This document shows positions 1 through 4,875 of a stretch of 6,764 bases of DNA, piece after piece. The first letter of the stretch is position 1; every line of letters begins with the position of its first letter. The position numbers and the translations under genes were made by a program. This DNA is from Thermodesulfobacteriota bacterium (lineage in GTDB: Bacteria > Desulfobacterota > Syntrophobacteria > BM002): positions 1-6,764 of the forward strand of contig CAMYLW010000230.1 in the NCBI GenBank assembly GCA_947259475.1, given 5' to 3'. Under the pieces are notes generated by a model. The model saw only the letters and a program-made list of their open reading frames with translations. It did not search any database and was not told the origin of the DNA.

Positions 1-243
1 GCCGTCGAAGATTACAATCCTTCCACCTTGAAGGATTATGAAGAGTCGGCCCGAACCATCACCTGCATGGGTTATATCCAGCGGACTGGAAAGTCCAGTG
101 ACCACAGGCTCCGCTTTAATGGTGACAGCCCCCCACGAAGCTGCGGAAAACAAAAATATTGGCCCAGAGAGGGAGGCTGTCAAAATGATCGATCTTACAA
201 GTTTTCGGCCCATAAACCGATTAAATAAAGCCTCAAGTTTCAT
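1..243 (-). CDS. PQQ-dependent sugar dehydrogenase-like protein, N-terminal part (runs off left edge)
   Basis: The first 81 codons of a minus-strand gene that leaves the window on the left. Residues 1-17 are basic (Arg13, Lys14, Arg17), residues 18-36 are hydrophobic and small residues follow (SAASWGA), so it looks like a signal peptide and the mature protein should be periplasmic or secreted. Residues 50-68 (GLSSPLDITHAGDGSGRLF) followed by a GGRIVI strand resemble the first beta-propeller blade of soluble glucose/sorbosone dehydrogenases, a family that oxidises sugars with PQQ. The ATG at 243 is chosen because an AGGT-containing stretch lies about 8 bases upstream; an internal ATG at 213 has no such site. 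A sigma-70-like promoter lies about 40 bases upstream. The active-site His/Arg residues are outside the window, so PQQ use and substrate cannot be confirmed. Other beta-propeller proteins are possible. The plus-strand frame open over 1-228 is its shadow. Confidence 0.7.
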   Translation of the reverse strand, partial: MKLEALFNRFMGRKLVRSIILTASLSGPIFLFSAASWGAVTIKAEPVVTGLSSPLDITHAGDGSGRLFIILQGGRIVIFDG

Positions 244-279
244 TTTTTTACCTACCGAGTCACTAGGAAAATTAAACAA

Positions 280-307
280 AAGATAGGGATTAGACAGGTA
301 AAGTCAA
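280..307 (-). promoter_or_regulatory. Sigma-70-like promoter for the sugar dehydrogenase-like gene
   Basis: On the minus strand TTGACT (302-307; 5 of 6 matches to the -35 consensus) is followed after 16 bases by TATCTT (280-285; 4 of 6 matches to the -10 consensus). The predicted start lies about 30 bases before the ATG at 243, a normal leader length. It implies that the dehydrogenase-like gene is transcribed independently of the PilZ-FHA gene upstream. The call rests on sequence match only. Confidence 0.5.
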
Positions 308-376
308 CAGAAGGACTGGATTCCCGCTTCCGCACTAATGACGCTGAATGCACCTCTCACATCATTCCCACTGAGA

Positions 377-394
377 GCCTGCCCCTAGGCGGGC
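377..394. other. Hairpin GCCTGCC-CCTA-GGCGGGC between two genes
   Basis: A 7-bp GC-rich stem (one G-T pair) with a 4-base loop, 74 bases beyond the stop codon of the PilZ-FHA gene. It could end that gene's transcript, but no T run follows on either strand, so a classical intrinsic terminator is not supported. Apart from this hairpin and the promoter at 280-307, nothing else is seen in 244-467. Confidence 0.35.
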
Positions 395-467
395 GGAAAC
401 TAAAGGAGGGCGAAACTTGAGTATTGATCTACTACAGGTTGGATCAAAGTTAAAAGGGTTAGAGCAT

Positions 468-1352
468 TTAGGGTGATTTTAGTTCAGAGAGGAAACTATG
501 GAAGGCTTTGGAGGCGAAAAAAAGCACTTTTGTTTCGGGGCCAATAGATATTTCATCCGCATCGGTCAATGGATATTTTTCATGAGGTGTTATTTGAGTA
601 TTATTAAGAAATGTACCATTACTTGATCCTGCATCCACAAGAAAACAGGCCTGATCTGCACTGCTAAGCTGCAAGTAAGCATGTTTTCTCGAGGCCAATT
701 TGTTGTAGACTACAATGTCGTTGTCTGGTGAACGCCCGATAGTAACCTTATCAGGTTCGGTAATATCCTTCCGTTTCTTTATTTCGATGACTCTCGCATC
801 CAACACCGCTGAACGCACCGTACCTTGTCGTAACTGTTCCAGCACGTGTTCATCTTCAACTACATCGGTGAGGAATTGAAACATCACATCTTTATCAAGG
901 AATTTTTCAGACTTCTCGACGAGAAAACCGTTTGGATATGCAGCAACAAACTGGGATAAGGCTAAATCTTCAAAGGTGGCAAGATACCGGGCAAGTTTTT
1001 TGTACCTAATTTTGCCTGCCACTTCCGAGGTGGCGACACGTTCGAATTGCTTGAGACTCTTAATAAATTTGACACCAATACCCTCGTTGTCTTGATCAAT
1101 CCTGGTAATAACCGCATTCCCTTGCAAACCGACGATCTTGTCTTGGCCGGTGAATTCGGGTGGAAGAAAAAAGGTGAACTCTCCCGGTTCCCCTGTTTGG
1201 AAGGAACGGTAGTCTTTTGTCCTGATGAAAGCCCCCTTTTGGCTCAAGTCGGCAGTCATTCCTTCAAGCGTATATTCGACCCCTTGCCTAAAAAATTTCA
1301 CCCGAAAGCTCTGACGTATTCTGGGGCTCTTCCGCTGATCAAATGTTCTCAT
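468..1352 (-). CDS. PilZ-FHA domain protein
   Basis: A predicted cytoplasmic signalling protein of 294 residues. The N-terminal PilZ domain (about residues 3-105) has both c-di-GMP signatures: RxxxR (Arg7 and Arg11 in RKSPR) and DxSxxG (Asp35, Ser37, Gly40 in DLSQKG). A middle region (about 110-190) is helical-looking and not recognised. The C-terminal FHA domain (about 195-285) has its hallmarks in order: GR at 206-207, SRKH at 221-224 and NGT at 245-247, residues that in this family hold the phosphothreonine peptide. It should therefore bind c-di-GMP and a phosphoprotein partner, although neither partner is visible here. The ATG at 1352 is preferred over an in-frame TTG at 1376 because it puts RxxxR close to the N-terminus as is usual; neither has a clear ribosome binding site. 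It stands alone, 388 bases or more from the upstream PilZ gene. Confidence 0.88.
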   Translation of the reverse strand: MRTFDQRKSPRIRQSFRVKFFRQGVEYTLEGMTADLSQKGAFIRTKDYRSFQTGEPGEFTFFLPPEFTGQDKIVGLQGNAVITRIDQDNEGIGVKFIKSLKQFERVATSEVAGKIRYKKLARYLATFEDLALSQFVAAYPNGFLVEKSEKFLDKDVMFQFLTDVVEDEHVLEQLRQGTVRSAVLDARVIEIKKRKDITEPDKVTIGRSPDNDIVVYNKLASRKHAYLQLSSADQACFLVDAGSSNGTFLNNTQITPHEKYPLTDADEISIGPETKVLFFASKAFHSFLSELKSP

Positions 1353-1667
1353 AACAACTCGGGAACCGCTAATCAAACCACACTGCGCAATGCAACGGAC
1401 AAAGGGCTCTGAACCATCAGGATCTCATTCTGTGTTAATTCCATCAAAAAGAGTCGGGGAAAAAGACGGTTGTTTTCCATAACCGGAACATAGCATGCAA
1501 AAATTGTACGAAATTAAACAGGCAACCTGATTTCCCCACACTTTCAATGAGTTAAGTCACACCGTACCTGAAATCAGAGCCGGGTAAGTGTATACCAAAA
1601 TTCCTATCTTGTGAAAACAGTTTCCATTTATGAGTAAAACTCTCAACAACCATGTCACTGTAGTCTG

Positions 1668-1685
1668 GAACCATCACCATGGTTC
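1668..1685. other. Perfect hairpin GAACCAT-CACC-ATGGTTC
   Basis: A perfect 7-bp inverted repeat with a 4-base loop lies about 80 bases past the stop codon of the Cys-rich PilZ gene. No T run follows on either strand, so it is not a classical terminator. It may protect the transcript's 3' end or be a protein-binding palindrome. Confidence 0.4.
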
Positions 1686-1721
1686 AAGGTGAATATGTCG
1701 GGCTTCCTGCCCCCTGTGTCA

Positions 1722-1763
1722 ACTTGCATCCTGAGGTTTGAACGCAAGTGCTGTATCCTCAGG
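1722..1763. other. Interleaved inverted repeats just after a stop codon (possible pseudoknot)
   Basis: Two perfect inverted repeats alternate: ACTTGC (1722-1727) pairs with GCAAGT (1744-1749), while CCTGAGG (1730-1736) pairs with CCTCAGG (1757-1763). Because the arms interleave, a single RNA forms either one stem or the other, or an H-type pseudoknot. The outer arm ends directly beside the stop codon (1765-1767) of the Cys-rich PilZ gene, so in that transcript it is the first 3' UTR element. Pairing is seen directly; function is unknown. It may terminate transcription, protect the mRNA or belong to a small RNA. Confidence 0.45.
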
Positions 1764-1764
1764 G

Positions 1765-2238
1765 CTAGAGCGCCAGGAGAAATTCCGGTTGCACTTCTTC
1801 CAAAAACATCACGGCAGCTTGCTTGTCTTCAGCATCTATTCTTTTGACTTCGCCTGTCACTTTAATCACAGTCTCATCCAGATCTCTTGAATCTTTTCGT
1901 CTCGAATAGATTTCCATCCCCACTTTCTGGTCTACAACAAAGTCAGGCCAATCTTTGAACGTTACCAGCGCTCCAACTCCACTGACGTTGACGATCCTAC
2001 CTCTGAATTTGTCTTCCCCAGTGCCCGTGGTGGCCACGACCCTGAAAGGTTTCTTAAGTCGAAAATGTTTCCTTTTTTCACTCAGATACAAGCCACATTT
2101 TCCACAGATGGCTCTTACTTCTTCGACCTCTGCAGAGGTAAGCAAATGTGGAATCAAATATGTTCTGTCTACCAGTGAGCTGTGAGGACACTCGTCTTCC
2201 ACATAATAGGGACATCCTTCCCAAGATGCTTCATCCAT
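1765..2238 (-). CDS. PilZ-domain protein with Cys-rich N-terminus
   Basis: A predicted 157-residue cytoplasmic protein. Residues 55-150 form a PilZ domain with RxxxR (Arg56 and Arg60 in RKHFR) and NxSxxG (Asn84, Ser86, Gly89 in NVSGVG), the signature residues for binding c-di-GMP. The N-terminal 50 residues carry Cys9, Cys17 and a CxxC pair (Cys45, Cys48 in CGKC), with His19 close by. This looks like a small zinc- or redox-sensitive knuckle attached to PilZ; metal binding is inferred. The ATG at 2238 has GAGGT six bases upstream, which supports the start. It is followed by interleaved inverted repeats, and a small hairpin with a T run lies in its presumed leader. Its target cannot be told from sequence: PilZ proteins act on motility, secretion or polysaccharide machines by protein contact. 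Confidence 0.88.
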   Translation of the reverse strand: MDEASWEGCPYYVEDECPHSSLVDRTYLIPHLLTSAEVEEVRAICGKCGLYLSEKRKHFRLKKPFRVVATTGTGEDKFRGRIVNVSGVGALVTFKDWPDFVVDQKVGMEIYSRRKDSRDLDETVIKVTGEVKRIDAEDKQAAVMFLEEVQPEFLLAL

Positions 2239-2275
2239 GTGTTTACCTCAACTGCACCACAAATAAATTACGATC

Positions 2276-2294
2276 AAAAAACCAAACTTGGTTT
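2276..2294 (-). other. Small terminator-like hairpin in the leader of the PilZ gene
   Basis: On the minus strand AAACCA-AGTT-TGGTTT is followed by three further Ts, giving a run of six. It lies about 40-55 bases before the ATG at 2238. The stem is short and has only two GC pairs, so as a terminator it would be weak. It could act as a leaky attenuator or be chance. Confidence 0.25.
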
Positions 2295-2351
2295 AGAACA
2301 AAACTACCTAGCCTGGATGTTTCACGCCTTGCTGTCGCGAGGCCGTTTCTG

Positions 2352-2371
2352 CCCGCCCAATATCGGGCGAG
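2352..2371. other. GC-rich hairpin in an intergenic palindrome cluster
   Basis: CCCGCCC (2352-2358) and GGGCGAG (2365-2371) form a 7-bp stem with one G-T pair around an AATATC loop. The gene-free stretch 2239-2505 also holds the palindrome at 2422-2437, a CCCGC-TT-GCGGG hairpin at 2459-2470 and a GAGCG-rich run at 2474-2491. This looks like remains of short dispersed repeats. Confidence 0.35.
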
Positions 2372-2421
2372 GGAGGATCATATCACTTCTTGCACTCCCT
2401 AAGCCCAGATATTTCATGAAT

Positions 2422-2437
2422 TCACGCCCTGGCGTGA
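2422..2437. other. 16-bp near-perfect palindrome TCACGCC-CT-GGCGTGA
   Basis: Two perfect 7-base arms surround a 2-base centre. The loop is too small for a good RNA hairpin, so a dimeric protein-binding site or a repeat end is more likely. A similar half (TTCACGCC) recurs at 2321, about 100 bases to the left, hinting that the two may mark the ends of a short repeat unit. Confidence 0.35.
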
Positions 2438-2505
2438 CTGCGACCACGAAACTGGGAACCCGCTTGCGGGACTGAGCGGAGCGGAGCGAGCGCGAATTAT
2501 ATGGG

Positions 2506-2700
2506 CTAGTCCAAGCTGCGGTAGCTTGGGGTCCGATGCAGACCTGGCATACTGTAGGAACCCGAAACTCCCCTCCAGAGTGTGAAGGCCGGAAAGCTTT
2601 CTTGATACATTTTCAGCTTCTCACAAGACTCTGCACACTTGTTCTTGGTCTTACTTAATCTCTCGCACGTTCTGCATGGACTCCTTTCCTCTTCAGCCAT
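2506..2700 (-). CDS. Small four-cysteine protein (64 aa), function unknown
   Basis: A short protein with CxxC (Cys9, Cys12 in PCRTC) and CxxxC (Cys22, Cys26 in KCAESC) in its first 30 residues, an arrangement suited to one zinc ion; the remainder is basic and aromatic without a recognised fold. The ATG at 2700 is chosen over a longer in-frame start at 2751 because GGGAGG lies six bases before it, an excellent ribosome binding site. Small proteins with a CxxC...Kxx...C motif are, as I recall, common in deltaproteobacteria, but I cannot assign a function. A sigma-54-like promoter lies about 90 bases upstream and a perfect palindrome sits between. The last codons lie in a hairpin (2511-2529). 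The gene is expected to be real because of the ribosome binding site and the Cys pattern. Confidence 0.65.
   Translation of the reverse strand: MAEEERSPCRTCERLSKTKNKCAESCEKLKMYQESFPAFTLWRGVSGSYSMPGLHRTPSYRSLD
2511..2529 (-). other. Hairpin CCAAGCT-GCGGT-AGCTTGG over the 3' end of the small Cys gene
   Basis: A perfect 7-bp stem with a 5-base loop covers the last codons of the 64-residue protein and ends three bases before its stop codon. No T run follows. It may stabilise the mRNA end, or it may show that a repeat provides the gene's C-terminus. Confidence 0.4.
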
Positions 2701-2747
2701 AGGATGCCTCCCGTCTCGAAGCTTAAACCTGAGGTAATGAAGCCATT

Positions 2748-2764
2748 GCAACTGGATCAGTTGC
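2748..2764. promoter_or_regulatory. Perfect palindrome GCAACTG-GAT-CAGTTGC, candidate operator
   Basis: A perfect 7-base inverted repeat with a 3-base spacer lies between the sigma-54-like motif (2786-2802) and the ATG at 2700. Its CAACTG/CAGTTG core recurs in the palindrome upstream of the M23 gene (4083-4101). In RNA it would be a 7-bp hairpin with a triloop in the leader. A repressor site or a leader hairpin are both possible. Confidence 0.4.
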
Positions 2765-2785
2765 GTTGTTTGATATATTCTCAGT

Positions 2786-2802
2786 ACACAAAGATCGTGC
2801 CA
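2786..2802 (-). promoter_or_regulatory. Sigma-54-like promoter motif before the small Cys gene
   Basis: On the minus strand TGGCAC (2802-2797), five bases and TTGT (2791-2788) match the sigma-54 consensus TGGCAC-N5-TTGC except for the last base of the -12 element. The GG-to-GC spacing is exact. A start near 2776 would give a leader of about 75 bases to the ATG at 2700. The mismatch falls on a highly conserved base, so activity is uncertain. Nothing else is supported in 2765-3008. Confidence 0.35.
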
Positions 2803-3008
2803 AACTCGACTACTAGCTAATACTTCGTAAACTCAAGCACTTAAAGAAGCTTACGCCTATGGGGAGATTGTCTGTGTTGGGAAATCAAGGTTACAAAAAC
2901 GGAAAGAAAGTACCACTTTGGCGTTAGAAGAAAGGACGATATGAGGATATTTCATTTGATACCGAAGGTGGGCAGAAGACGCTAGATAAAATTCCAGTTA
3001 ATACCACG

Positions 3009-3962
3009 TTAGGATTTTCTACCTTCTGCTTTCAGGTAGAAATCCACTAAGCGATTTTTCTTGGTATTGAGGATATAATGAAATGGATTTACATATTTTT
3101 TCTTGACCCTGACAGAGTAATGAAGGTGAGTACCAGTAGAGCGACCGCTATTACCCATAAACGCGATCACCTCTCCTCGCTTCACTTTCTGACCCTTTTC
3201 CACATTGTATCCGGCGAGGTGGCCATAGGTGGTGGTTACCCCTCTCCCGTGGTTAACACGGATATACTTACCCAAGTATCTGTGCTTACCCCTCCTGTAC
3301 ACCACACCATCCGCCGGTGCAACGATGGGTGAACCCTTGCGGCCACATATATCTAAGCCATTATGAAACTCCTTGGCTCCAGTAAAAGGGCTGCGTCGCC
3401 AGCCAAAACTAGAAGCTAACCAATACCCCTGGGATTGTACTGGAACAATGCTGGGAGTGCTGTCCAGGGTTTGTCTCTGGTCCCACATGGCGCCCACCAA
3501 CTCCTGGAGATCTGCCTGCAGGTTTTGAGCTCTTTTGACAAGCGGGGTAGAATGGTTCCCTACCGGCACAGGTGCAGTGCTGATTGTCATGGCATCGTTG
3601 ATTGCAATGGTGGAGAGATCCGGTGAAGGCTCACCTCCTTGGCCAAGATTACTTCCCTCCTCCTGACCACCATCCAGCCCCAAGAATTCACGGATGACGC
3701 TCTCATCCTTCTGTATTTGCTTGATTGTTTGGCGCAAGGTATCAATATCTTTGACCTCGTGTAGTAAATCGGCATTCTGCGCCTGCAATGCAGTTGAATC
3801 ACGATAAAGACTGTGTCCCAGATATCCTCCTATACCTAACAGCAGCCATGAAAACACCAGCAGACCCAAGCAAATGTATGGATACATATGAGGGATAGAG
3901 AAAGTTCGGGGGGCAGATCTTGCTGACGGCATCCACATGACCGTTACTGTCTTTTGTTTCAT
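3009..3962 (-). CDS. Membrane-anchored M23 (LytM-type) peptidase
   Basis: A 317-residue cell-wall peptidase. A basic N-terminus is followed by one membrane segment (about residues 28-49), a coiled coil (about 55-95), a Gly/Ser/Pro-rich linker (about 97-135), a second short helix (about 140-165) and the M23 domain (about 180-298). The metal ligands are all present: His200 and Asp204 in HNGLD, and His281 of the HLH motif. The catalytic histidines His248 (YGHL) and His279 are also there, so an active zinc endopeptidase cutting peptidoglycan cross-bridges is expected, facing the periplasm from the inner membrane. The layout (anchor, coiled coil, C-terminal M23) resembles MepM-like enzymes. The ATG at 3962 has AGGAGG upstream. 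Some M23 proteins are inactive amidase activators, but these have lost the ligands, unlike this one. It has a leader of over 300 bases with palindromes and no close partner gene. Confidence 0.93.
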   Translation of the reverse strand: MKQKTVTVMWMPSARSAPRTFSIPHMYPYICLGLLVFSWLLLGIGGYLGHSLYRDSTALQAQNADLLHEVKDIDTLRQTIKQIQKDESVIREFLGLDGGQEEGSNLGQGGEPSPDLSTIAINDAMTISTAPVPVGNHSTPLVKRAQNLQADLQELVGAMWDQRQTLDSTPSIVPVQSQGYWLASSFGWRRSPFTGAKEFHNGLDICGRKGSPIVAPADGVVYRRGKHRYLGKYIRVNHGRGVTTTYGHLAGYNVEKGQKVKRGEVIAFMGNSGRSTGTHLHYSVRVKKKYVNPFHYILNTKKNRLVDFYLKAEGRKS

Positions 3963-4082
3963 CTCTCCTCCTGAAAATTATGGATCTTCGCCAAGCAAGT
4001 GGCCTCTAATACAACAATAAATCTAATTCTGCGTGCGCGGGATCGTCAGGTTCGAAAAAAACCGGACGTGTTTGTGCCGATC

Positions 4083-4110
4083 CCAACTGTATATCAGTTG
4101 GAGATATCTC
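4083..4110. promoter_or_regulatory. Double palindrome upstream of the M23 gene, candidate operator
   Basis: Two perfect palindromes touch: CCAACTG-TATAT-CAGTTGG (4083-4101) and GAGATATCTC (4101-4110). They lie about 120-150 bases before the ATG of the M23 peptidase. The first shares its CAACTG/CAGTTG half-sites with the palindrome at 2748-2764. This fits binding of a dimeric regulator, although no clear -35/-10 pair is seen beside it. Confidence 0.4.
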
Positions 4111-4196
4111 AGCTCTGTTCTTCACAGTAAGGCTGTACTTTTTTCCTATTGATGTATTCAAAACCACACCTCAAGCTTGCGACTTTCCCGTGCCGG

Positions 4197-4214
4197 TTTG
4201 GAGTCTTTGGAGTC
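4197..4214. repeat. Tandem 9-bp repeat (TTTGGAGTC x2)
   Basis: Two exact copies stand head to tail (4197-4205, 4206-4214), flanked by near-identical direct repeats GCTTGCGAC (4174-4182 region) and GCTTGCGGAC (4232-4241). It lies in the gene-free stretch 3963-4280 between the leftward terminator and the M23 gene. Role unknown; it could be an iterated binding site or replication slippage. Confidence 0.4.
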
Positions 4215-4280
4215 CAAGCAAGGCTAAAGTGGCTTGCGGACATCAAAAAGACTAGTGGTCACAGATAAAAATCTTGTCTG

Positions 4281-4334
4281 CCAAGAAAAAGAAACCTGGC
4301 TCACCCATCTGTTTATTGCAATGGGTGTGCCAGG
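4281..4334 (-). terminator. Intrinsic terminator for leftward transcription
   Basis: On the minus strand a 14-base arm (4334-4321) pairs with 4308-4295 at 13 of 14 positions around a 12-base loop, and a T-rich tail TTTCTTTTTCTT follows (4294-4283). This is the strongest terminator in the window. No T run follows on the plus strand, so it works leftward only. It would end transcripts arriving from the nucleotide-sugar dehydrogenase side, about 700 bases upstream, and insulate the M23 gene. Its 5' arm also spells a sigma-54 consensus. Confidence 0.7.
4317..4332 (-). promoter_or_regulatory. Sigma-54 consensus match inside the terminator stem
   Basis: TGGCAC (4332-4327), ACCCA and TTGCA (4321-4317) match TGGCAC-R-N4-TTGC-W at every position. 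A start would fall near 4306, directing transcription to the M23 gene 345 bases away. However, the motif is in the arm and loop of a terminator hairpin, and RNA started there would lack the 5' arm. It may be a real promoter, a dual element or coincidence. Confidence 0.35.
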
Positions 4335-4344
4335 AGATACTGGG

Positions 4345-4359
4345 GAGTGCTTCGCACTC
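4345..4359. other. Perfect mini-hairpin GAGTGC-TTC-GCACTC
   Basis: A 6-bp perfect stem with a triloop (GCGAAGC core on the minus strand, a very stable form). It lies immediately outside the AT-rich palindromic repeat and 10 bases from the terminator, and may belong to the repeat's end. Confidence 0.35.
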
Positions 4360-4560
4360 AAATTCGAAATACGAAATACGAAGCACTAAACAAATTCAAA
4401 ATCTGAATTTTCAAATGTTCAAAACACAAATATCCAGAGAGATTTGTCTAGTGTTTCGGTCATTTGGATTTTGGTAATTCGAATTTGTTTCGAAACTGGG
4501 GCCCCGCCCGTAGGGTGGGGAGTCCGGAGGACCAATTTCGATATTCGGATTTCGGATTTA
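4360..4560. repeat. AT-rich imperfect palindromic repeat of about 200 bp
   Basis: The left part carries TTCGAAATACGAAATACGAA and then AAACAAATTC; the right part carries GAATTTGTTTCG and then ATTCGGATTTCGGATTT, approximately the reverse complement in the same nested order. The stretch can therefore fold into one long cruciform. A GC-rich block (about 4497-4532) interrupts the right arm and may be an insertion. Composition differs sharply from the neighbouring genes. I recall similar CGAAAT/ATTTCG palindromes as dispersed intergenic repeats in deltaproteobacteria and related groups. Short frames open across it are not genes. Confidence 0.6.
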
Positions 4561-4691
4561 CACTAGATAGGTGCCTCTGTGGTGAATCTTCAATCAATTC
4601 AGGCCATGGGACACTTGCCTTCCATTCACGGGGATTGGTCAGGAGGGTGGATTGTTCAGGAAGGCAAAGGCTATTGATTTATAATCCTAGC

Positions 4692-4850
4692 TAGTGTCCA
4701 TCCGGAAATACCGTTTTTCTCCTCCCCCTTGACGGGGGAGGATGAAGGTGGGGGTGAAAAATACTTTTTAATTCAGTTAATTATCGTATCCCCCTCCCCT
4801 GTATCCCCTCCCTCCAGGGGAGGGGAAATAAAGTTTCCGGATGGATACTA
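4692..4850. mobile_element. MITE-like element, 159 bp, with 17-bp terminal inverted repeats
   Basis: The left end TAGTGTCCATCCGGAAA (4692-4708) and the right end (4834-4850) are inverted copies with 16 of 17 matches. Each outer end is TA, as expected for target duplication by IS630/Tc1-mariner-type transposases. The interior has no ORF. It contains a CCTCCCCC-TTGAC-GGGGGAGG hairpin (4721-4741) and, in the right half, C-rich runs that roughly mirror the left half, so the whole unit folds into a long imperfect hairpin. It is non-autonomous and would need a transposase from elsewhere in the genome. The family assignment is inference from the TA ends. Confidence 0.65.
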
Positions 4851-4875
4851 AATAGTTGACCATTGGGTCCGTGTG

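Larger units (their letters stand above)
1377..1764. other. Intergenic region upstream of the PilZ-FHA gene
   Basis: About 390 bases without a credible gene. The right part (1668-1763) is dense in inverted repeats, described separately. The left part (1377-1660) should hold the PilZ-FHA promoter, but no good -35/-10 pair or sigma-54 motif was found in it. The stretch 1480-1660 is AT-rich and shows no further structure that I can support. Confidence 0.5.

Noticed and set aside
1..228. Plus-strand frame open from the left edge to 228
   Set aside because: It is the exact codon-register complement of the minus-strand sugar dehydrogenase-like gene, which has a signal peptide, a family-like motif, a ribosome binding site and a promoter. 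The plus-strand protein has no such support.
377..415. c-di-GMP riboswitch suspected because of the neighbouring PilZ genes
   Set aside because: None of the conserved GEMM-I segments could be found here or in the other leaders; only a simple hairpin is present.
417..476. Plus-strand 19-codon ORF starting TTG after AAAGGAGGG
   Set aside because: The ribosome binding site is striking, but the start is TTG, the product is 19 residues without a recognised motif and it overlaps the 3' end of the PilZ-FHA gene in the convergent direction.
1047..1412. 121-residue plus-strand ORF
   Set aside because: Antisense to the PilZ domain coding region; shadow frame.
2322..2417. 31-codon minus-strand ORF starting at 2417
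   Set aside because: No ribosome binding site, and its sequence is made of the palindromes in this region.
4040..4075. GGTTCGA with A run and GGTT/AACC arms, resembling a tRNA T arm
   Set aside because: No acceptor stem, anticodon arm or CCA end fits around it.
4274..4694. Plus-strand ORFs over the AT-rich repeat
   Set aside because: Their peptides (such as SKYEIRSTKQIQNLNFQ) simply translate the palindromic repeat.
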